NCBI GenBank assembly: GCA_023417515.1
Contig: JAEZFL010000019.1
Location: 1 to 17,849, forward strand
From: Pseudomonadota bacterium
Lineage (GTDB): Bacteria > Pseudomonadota > Alphaproteobacteria > Sphingomonadales > Sphingomonadaceae
DNA length: 17,849 nt
Direction: 5' to 3'
The translations under genes were made by a program, and so were the position numbers. The notes beneath the pieces are model-generated. The model was not told where the DNA came from. It was given only the letters and a program-made list of their open reading frames with translations, and did no database searches. Shown here in pieces: positions 13,810-17,849 of this stretch. Each line of letters opens with the position of its first letter. Position 1 is the first letter of the stretch.

Positions 13810-14474
13810 CCGAGCAGCACCTGGCTGCCGGTCCCGGCCGGCAGATAGACGTCGGTGCGGCTGCCGAAGCGGATGATCCCGACCCGCTGGCCGGCGACGA
13901 CCTTCTCGCCTTCCTTGACCCAGCAGACGATTCGGCGGCCGATCAGCCCGGCGATCTGGGTGAATGCGATTCGGGTGCCGTCCGTACCCTCGACCAGCAG
14001 ATGCTGCCGCTCATTGTCCTCGCTCGACTTGTCGAGCTCGGGATTCACCGTCTTCCCAGGGACATAGATGAGGCTCTTCACGGTCCCATCGATCGGCGAG
14101 CGGATGATGTGGGCGTCGAAAAGGCTCATATAGATCGAGATGCGCACCACCGGCTCCGGTGCCAGCGCGCCGTCGTCGAGGAGCTCGCTCGGCGGCACCA
14201 CGGTGGAGATCATGGTCACTGTGCCGTCGGCGGGCGCGACGATCACGCCCTTGCGCAGCGGCGTGGTACGGATCGGGTCCCGGAAGAACGCGGCGATGCC
14301 GAGGCCGATGAAGGCGACGAACCAGCCCAAGGTGTCCCAGTCGATCACCCACCAGCAGAACAAGGCGAGCGCCGCCGCGGCGACGAGGAAACGGCGGCCA
14401 TCGGGATGGATCGGCGGGATCCGCCATTGGATGCTCGCTGGGGGCGGCGGCTCCGGCTTGTCGAGCGACGGCAT
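13734..14474 (-). CDS. psd: Phosphatidylserine decarboxylase paralogue (downstream copy)
   Basis: Psd decarboxylates phosphatidylserine to phosphatidylethanolamine using a pyruvoyl group made by self-cleavage. The 246-residue protein is the short alphaproteobacterial/archaeal-type form: a membrane segment near 30-60, AAFFRDPIRTTP, VAPADGTVTMI, ISIYMSLFDAHIIRSPIDG, VNPELDKSSEDNER, and the cleavage site FGSRTD with Gly204-Ser205. Against the upstream copy it differs at FDAHIIRSP (the other has FDVHINRAA), so one Asn next to the conserved His is Ile, but the cleavage site is intact. It starts 32 bases after pssA, with AAGG a little far upstream. It shares the MPSLDKP N-terminus with the other copy. 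Probably active, perhaps with altered specificity or expression. Confidence 0.85.
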   Translation of the reverse strand: MPSLDKPEPPPPASIQWRIPPIHPDGRRFLVAAAALALFCWWVIDWDTLGWFVAFIGLGIAAFFRDPIRTTPLRKGVIVAPADGTVTMISTVVPPSELLDDGALAPEPVVRISIYMSLFDAHIIRSPIDGTVKSLIYVPGKTVNPELDKSSEDNERQHLLVEGTDGTRIAFTQIAGLIGRRIVCWVKEGEKVVAGQRVGIIRFGSRTDVYLPAGTGSQVLLGQRTIAGETILARTGVSELLEGVAQ

Positions 14475-14506
14475 AAGACAGGGACCTTAGGAAGTGATCT
14501 TCCCGC

Positions 14507-15334
14507 TTACAACAGCGTGTCCCGCGCGGCCGGCGGGTCGACGCTGTCGGACCCGGCGGGCGGCGAAGCACCGCCCTCGCCTGCACCGGCCAGCCGGCTG
14601 CGAAGGCGAAGATAGCTGCGCACGCTGAGCGGGATGCTGACCAGATAGCCGAGCGCGAGCAGCGCCAGCGTCGTCCAGGGCACCGCCACCAGCGCCGCCG
14701 CAAGCGCGACGAGGACGACCACCGCTTCGAAGCGGACCCGCTGGCGCAGGCGGAATTGCGGCCGGAACGTCGCGAGGCTGGACACCATCAGCAGCGCGAC
14801 GATCCCTGTCCACACCGCGACCAGCGCCGGCATTCGCAGCTCCGGCAACCCGCTCCAGAACCACAGATAGAGCGGCGTCAAGGCGAGTAGCGCGCCGGCC
14901 GGCGCCGGGACTCCGGTGAGGTAGCCGTGCGGGCGATGCGGCGGGTCGGTGCGGTCGATGCCGGCGTTGAAGCGCGCCAGGCGAAGGGCGCAGAACAAGG
15001 CCAGAAGCAAGGCGACCAGCCAGCCGAACCGGCCGAGCCCGCTGAGCGACCAGGTGTAGAGGATGAGGGCCGGGGCAACGCCGAACGATATCGCGTCGGC
15101 GAGGCTGTCGAGCTCGGCGCCGAAGCGAGTCTCGCCGCGCACCAGCCGGGCGATGCCGCCGTCGATGCCGTCGAGCACGGCGGCGACCAGCACCAGCAGC
15201 ACCGCCGCTTCCCATTCCCCCAGCAAGGCCGCCCGAATCGCGGTGAGGCCCGAGCACAGGCCGAGCGCCGTGACCAGATTGGGCAGGATCGCCCGCAGCG
15301 GGATGCCGGCGCGACGGCGGCGCGGCCGTCTCAT
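14507..15334 (-). CDS. pssA: CDP-diacylglycerol-serine O-phosphatidyltransferase
   Basis: PssA condenses CDP-diacylglycerol (made by CdsA, encoded in this window) with serine to phosphatidylserine at the inner membrane. The 275-residue type II protein has a basic N-terminus (RRPRRRR) and the complete CDP-alcohol phosphotransferase motif: Asp55, Asp58-Gly59, Ala62-Arg63, Gly72, Asp76 and Asp80. Several transmembrane helices follow, then a polar Ser/Pro-rich tail. The ATG at 15332-15334 overlaps the stop of the upstream psd (ATGA), which couples substrate maker and user. A second psd follows, so the operon reads psd-pssA-psd. Confidence 0.94.
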   Translation of the reverse strand: MRRPRRRRAGIPLRAILPNLVTALGLCSGLTAIRAALLGEWEAAVLLVLVAAVLDGIDGGIARLVRGETRFGAELDSLADAISFGVAPALILYTWSLSGLGRFGWLVALLLALFCALRLARFNAGIDRTDPPHRPHGYLTGVPAPAGALLALTPLYLWFWSGLPELRMPALVAVWTGIVALLMVSSLATFRPQFRLRQRVRFEAVVVLVALAAALVAVPWTTLALLALGYLVSIPLSVRSYLRLRSRLAGAGEGGASPPAGSDSVDPPAARDTLL

Positions 15335-16074
15335 TGCGCGATCCCGATCACGGCGCCTTCGCCGGGGGTCGCGAGCACCGTCTCGCCGGCGATGGTGCGC
15401 TGGCCGAGCGCGACGCGGGGCGCGTAGCCTTCGGGCACGAACAGGTCGACCCGGCTGCCGAAGCGGATCAGCCCGATTCGCTCGCCCGCCGAAACCTGGT
15501 CGCCGGGCTTCACGAACGGGACGATTCGGCGGGCGACGAGGCCGGCGATCTGGGTGATTCCGACGCGCAGTCCGTCGGCCTGCTCGAACACGATATAATT
15601 GCGCTCATTCTCTTCGCTGGCCTTGTCGAGATCGGCGTTGAGGAACTTGCCGGGAACATAGGCGACGTGGCGGACGACGCCGCCGACCGCTGCACGGTTT
15701 ATGTGCACGTCGAACACGCTCATGAAAATCGAGATGCGCACAAGCGCACCTTCGCCGAGCGCCTCGGAGCCGCGCAGCTGCGGCGGCAGCGGCACCCGCT
15801 CGATCATCGTGATGAGGCCGTCGGCAGGCGCGACGACCAGCCCCTTCCCCTGTGGAGTCATTCGGATCGGATCGCGGAAGAAGGAAGCGATGGCGAGCGC
15901 GAGCAGCAGGAATGGCCACACGATGAGCGGCCAGATGTAGATCGGCGTGAAGAACAGGCAGATCGCCCCGATCACCGCGACGATCGCGATGAACTTGTAG
16001 GATTCACGGTGAATGGCGGGGAAGCGCCATTTCACGTTCGTCGTCACAACGGGCGGCTTGTCGAGCGATGGCAT
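15331..16074 (-). CDS. psd: Phosphatidylserine decarboxylase (upstream copy)
   Basis: A membrane-associated pyruvoyl enzyme that turns phosphatidylserine into phosphatidylethanolamine. The 247-residue product shows two hydrophobic stretches near 28-65, ASFFRDPIRMTP, VAPADGLITMI, ISIFMSVFDVHINRAAVGG with the conserved His-Asn, NADLDKASEENERN, and the self-cleavage site RFGSRVD, where Gly206-Ser207 is cut and Ser207 becomes the pyruvoyl group. This copy keeps the usual residues and is probably the main enzyme. The ATG at 16072-16074 has AGAGG about seven bases upstream. It is first in the psd-pssA-psd run and diverges from the methyltransferase gene across a 134-base gap in which I found no convincing promoter. 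Confidence 0.94.
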   Translation of the reverse strand: MPSLDKPPVVTTNVKWRFPAIHRESYKFIAIVAVIGAICLFFTPIYIWPLIVWPFLLLALAIASFFRDPIRMTPQGKGLVVAPADGLITMIERVPLPPQLRGSEALGEGALVRISIFMSVFDVHINRAAVGGVVRHVAYVPGKFLNADLDKASEENERNYIVFEQADGLRVGITQIAGLVARRIVPFVKPGDQVSAGERIGLIRFGSRVDLFVPEGYAPRVALGQRTIAGETVLATPGEGAVIGIAQ

Positions 16075-16208
16075 GGCGGGCCTCTAGCCGCCCCGGCGTC
16101 CCATTCCCAGCCCCCCCGGAACGACGCCCGCAGCCAGCATATGCTTGAATCGGCGCGAATTGGCGAGCAGGAGACGCCGGCACACCACGAATCTGAACGG
16201 GAATCACA

Positions 16209-16814
16209 ATGGCTCACCCCTCCACCGGCGAGCGTCGCCGCAACGCTCGCCCGCCGTCGCCCTGGGGCATGTTCATCCGCGGCTTCATCAAACGGCCGGT
16301 CATGGTCGGCGCGGTCGCTTATTCCACCCGCCGCCTGGTCGAGCACATGATCGGCCGCTGCGACTGGGCCAATTGCAAATTGTTCGTCGAGTACGGCCCC
16401 GGCGTCGGCACCTTCTGCCGGCCGATCCTCGAGAAGCTGCCCGCGGACGGCATGCTGATCGCGATCGACACCAATCCCGACTTCATCGACTATCTCAAGC
16501 AGACGATCGACGACCCCCGCTTCGTCGCGGTTCTGGGCTCGGCCGCGGACGTCGAGCAGATCATCCGCGAGCACGGCCACGAGCAGGCCGACTATGTCGT
16601 TTCCGGCCTGCCCTTCTCGACCCTGCCGAAGGGCGTGGGCCCGGCCATCGCCGCGGCGACCCACCGCATCCTGCGGAAAGGCGGCGCCTTCCTGGTCTAT
16701 CAATATTCGCCCAAGGTGAAGCGGTTCCTCACGCCGCACTTCAAGCGGATCGACCATGAGATGGAATGGTGGAACGTGCCGCCGGCGCAGCTCTACTGGG
16801 CCTGGAAGGACTGA
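16209..16814 (+). CDS. PmtA-like SAM-dependent (phospholipid) methyltransferase
   Basis: A 201-residue soluble class I methyltransferase, probably acting at the membrane face. Motif I is VEYGPGVGTFC (about 60-70), an acidic ribose-binding end IAIDTNPDF follows, and VVSGLPFSTLP (about 130-140) is the post-II motif seen in phospholipid N-methyltransferases. The N-terminal FIRGFIKRPVMVGAVAYSTRRL also fits that group, which binds membranes through an amphipathic N-terminus. The length equals that of known PmtA enzymes (about 200), which methylate phosphatidylethanolamine. The location next to the psd-pssA genes that make this lipid supports the idea. I leave the symbol empty because related methyltransferases share these motifs. 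The ATG at 16209 has a weak GGGAA upstream. Confidence 0.75.
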   Translation: MAHPSTGERRRNARPPSPWGMFIRGFIKRPVMVGAVAYSTRRLVEHMIGRCDWANCKLFVEYGPGVGTFCRPILEKLPADGMLIAIDTNPDFIDYLKQTIDDPRFVAVLGSAADVEQIIREHGHEQADYVVSGLPFSTLPKGVGPAIAAATHRILRKGGAFLVYQYSPKVKRFLTPHFKRIDHEMEWWNVPPAQLYWAWKD

Positions 16815-16828
16815 CCCGGCACCACCGG

Positions 16829-16857
16829 TTGATCGGCGCGGAGCGCCATCCTAGACG
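16829..16857 (+). promoter_or_regulatory. Possible promoter of icd
   Basis: TTGATC (16829-16834) and TAGACG (16852-16857) are 17 bases apart in the 75-base gap between the methyltransferase stop and icd, giving a start near 16864 and a leader of about 26 bases. The -35 has the same TTGAT core as the rpsB promoter. Support is positional only. Confidence 0.4.
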
Positions 16858-16889
16858 CACGCCGAACCCGTTCATTGGAAAGCGAGCAC

Positions 16890-17849
16890 ATGGCCAAGAT
16901 CAAAGTGAAGAACCCCGTCGTCGAACTGGACGGGGACGAGATGACCCGGATCATCTGGCAGTGGATTCGCGAGCGGTTGATCCTGCCCTATCTCGACGTC
17001 GATCTGCTCTACTTCGATCTCGGGGTCGAGAAGCGCGACGAGACCAACGACCAGATCACCATCGACGCCGCCAACGCGATCAAGCAGCATGGCGTCGGCG
17101 TGAAGTGCGCGACGATCACTCCGGACGAGGCGCGAGTCGAGGAGTTCGGCCTCAAGAAGATGTGGAAGTCGCCCAACGGCACGATCCGCAACATCCTCGG
17201 CGGAACCATCTTCCGCGAGCCGATCGTCATCCAGAACGTGCCGCGGCTGATCCCGGGCTGGACCGACCCCATCGTCGTCGGCCGCCACGCTTATGGCGAC
17301 CAGTATCGCGCGACCGACTTCAAGGTGCCCGGCCCCGGCAAGCTGATGATCAAGTTCGTCGGCGAGGACGGCCAGGAGATCGAGCACGAGGTGTTCGACT
17401 TCCCCAGCGCCGGAGTCGCGATGGGCATGTACAATCTCGACGATTCGATCCGCGACTTCGCCCGTGCGAGCTTCAACTACGGCCTCAACCGCGGCTGGCC
17501 GGTCTACCTCAGCACCAAGAACACCATCCTCAAGGCCTATGACGGCCGCTTCAAGGACCTGTTCCAGGAGATTTTCGACACCGAGGGCTTTGCCGAGAAG
17601 TTCGCCGAGAAGGGCATCGTCTACGAGCATCGCCTGATCGACGACATGGTCGCCAGCGCGCTGAAGTGGAGCGGCAAGTTCGTCTGGGCCTGCAAGAATT
17701 ACGACGGCGACGTGCAGTCCGACACGGTCGCGCAGGGCTTCGGCTCGCTCGGCCTGATGACCTCGGTCCTGCTGTCGCCGGACGGCAAGACGGTCGAGGC
17801 GGAAGCGGCGCACGGCACCGTCACCCGCCACTACCGCATGCACCAGCAG
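16890..17849 (+). CDS. icd: NADP-dependent isocitrate dehydrogenase (3' truncated by window)
   Basis: Icd oxidatively decarboxylates isocitrate to 2-oxoglutarate in the TCA cycle and makes NADPH. The first 320 codons are present and open to the right edge; the family has about 405 residues. It is the eukaryote-like homodimeric type II form, not the E. coli type. The start MAKIKVKNPVVELDGDEMTR is typical. Isocitrate-binding residues fall at the same numbers as in human IDH1: Thr77, Ser94, Asn96, Arg100, Arg109 and Arg132 (in VVGRHAYGDQ). STKNTILKAYDGRFKD and EAEAAHGTVTRHYR also match the family. The ATG at 16890 has GGAAAG seven bases upstream. Confidence 0.95.
   Translation, partial: MAKIKVKNPVVELDGDEMTRIIWQWIRERLILPYLDVDLLYFDLGVEKRDETNDQITIDAANAIKQHGVGVKCATITPDEARVEEFGLKKMWKSPNGTIRNILGGTIFREPIVIQNVPRLIPGWTDPIVVGRHAYGDQYRATDFKVPGPGKLMIKFVGEDGQEIEHEVFDFPSAGVAMGMYNLDDSIRDFARASFNYGLNRGWPVYLSTKNTILKAYDGRFKDLFQEIFDTEGFAEKFAEKGIVYEHRLIDDMVASALKWSGKFVWACKNYDGDVQSDTVAQGFGSLGLMTSVLLSPDGKTVEAEAAHGTVTRHYRMHQQ

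Noticed and set aside
16121..16160. Possible promoter around GCATATGC and TTGAAT in the psd-methyltransferase gap
   Set aside because: No -35 and -10 pair with good spacing could be found on either strand; CATATG alone is not enough.
16835..16847. GGCGC-GGA-GCGCC hairpin after the methyltransferase gene
   Set aside because: Only five base pairs and no T-run; it also lies in the spacer of a possible icd promoter, so a terminator call is not supported.
16766..17542. A plus-strand frame overlapping the end of the methyltransferase and icd
   Set aside because: It is out of frame with both real genes and has low-complexity Arg/Pro composition typical of shadow frames.
16872..17843. A 323-codon minus-strand frame opposite icd
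   Set aside because: The plus strand encodes an unmistakable isocitrate dehydrogenase; the antisense frame is a by-product of GC-rich codons.

Overview
The window is a compact, GC-rich chromosomal stretch of an alphaproteobacterium, most likely a sphingomonad (Sphingomonadales). Three things suggest this: strongly GC-biased third codon positions, the order rpsB-tsf-pyrH-frr-uppS-cdsA-dxr-rseP-bamA-skp-fabZ, and the absence of lpxD, lpxA and lpxB around fabZ, which fits a lineage that replaces lipopolysaccharide with glycosphingolipids. The lineage is inferred from sequence features only. No tRNA, rRNA, insertion sequence, prophage or CRISPR array is visible.

Layout. (1) Bases 1-2217, plus strand: the end of a BtuF/FecB-like binding protein, then a FecCD/BtuC-type permease and its ATPase, joined by ATGA overlaps. 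Together they form an importer for cobalamin, haem or an iron chelate. (2) Bases 2214-13330, minus strand, read from the right: rpsB and tsf (translation), pyrH (UMP kinase), frr (ribosome recycling), uppS (undecaprenyl diphosphate), cdsA (CDP-diacylglycerol), dxr (isoprenoid precursors), rseP (site-2 protease), bamA and skp (outer-membrane protein assembly), and fabZ (fatty acid synthesis). Most junctions are 4-nt NTGA overlaps with GTG, ATG or TTG starts, which suggests translational coupling. Promoter-like sequences precede rpsB and pyrH. (3) Bases 13331-13733: a structured rpsB leader, its promoter, and a probable small membrane protein gene on the plus strand. (4) Bases 13734-16074, minus strand: psd-pssA-psd, two divergent phosphatidylserine decarboxylase paralogues flanking phosphatidylserine synthase. 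(5) Bases 16209-17849, plus strand: a PmtA-like methyltransferase and the first 320 codons of NADP-dependent isocitrate dehydrogenase, cut by the window edge.

Functionally the window is dominated by envelope and phospholipid biogenesis. CdsA makes CDP-diacylglycerol, PssA converts it to phosphatidylserine, the Psd enzymes make phosphatidylethanolamine, and the divergent methyltransferase may methylate that lipid. Dxr feeds UppS, FabZ supplies acyl chains, and BamA, Skp and RseP handle outer-membrane proteins and envelope stress.

Most of this is ordinary core genome, and I found no clear new multi-gene system. The items most worth a second look are the nested hairpin in the rpsB leader, the psd duplication around pssA, the small membrane protein gene, a hairpin sequence shared between the 3' flank of tsf and the 5' end of fabZ, an inverted pair of REP-like palindromes between rpsB and tsf, and a dyad over the probable pyrH promoter.
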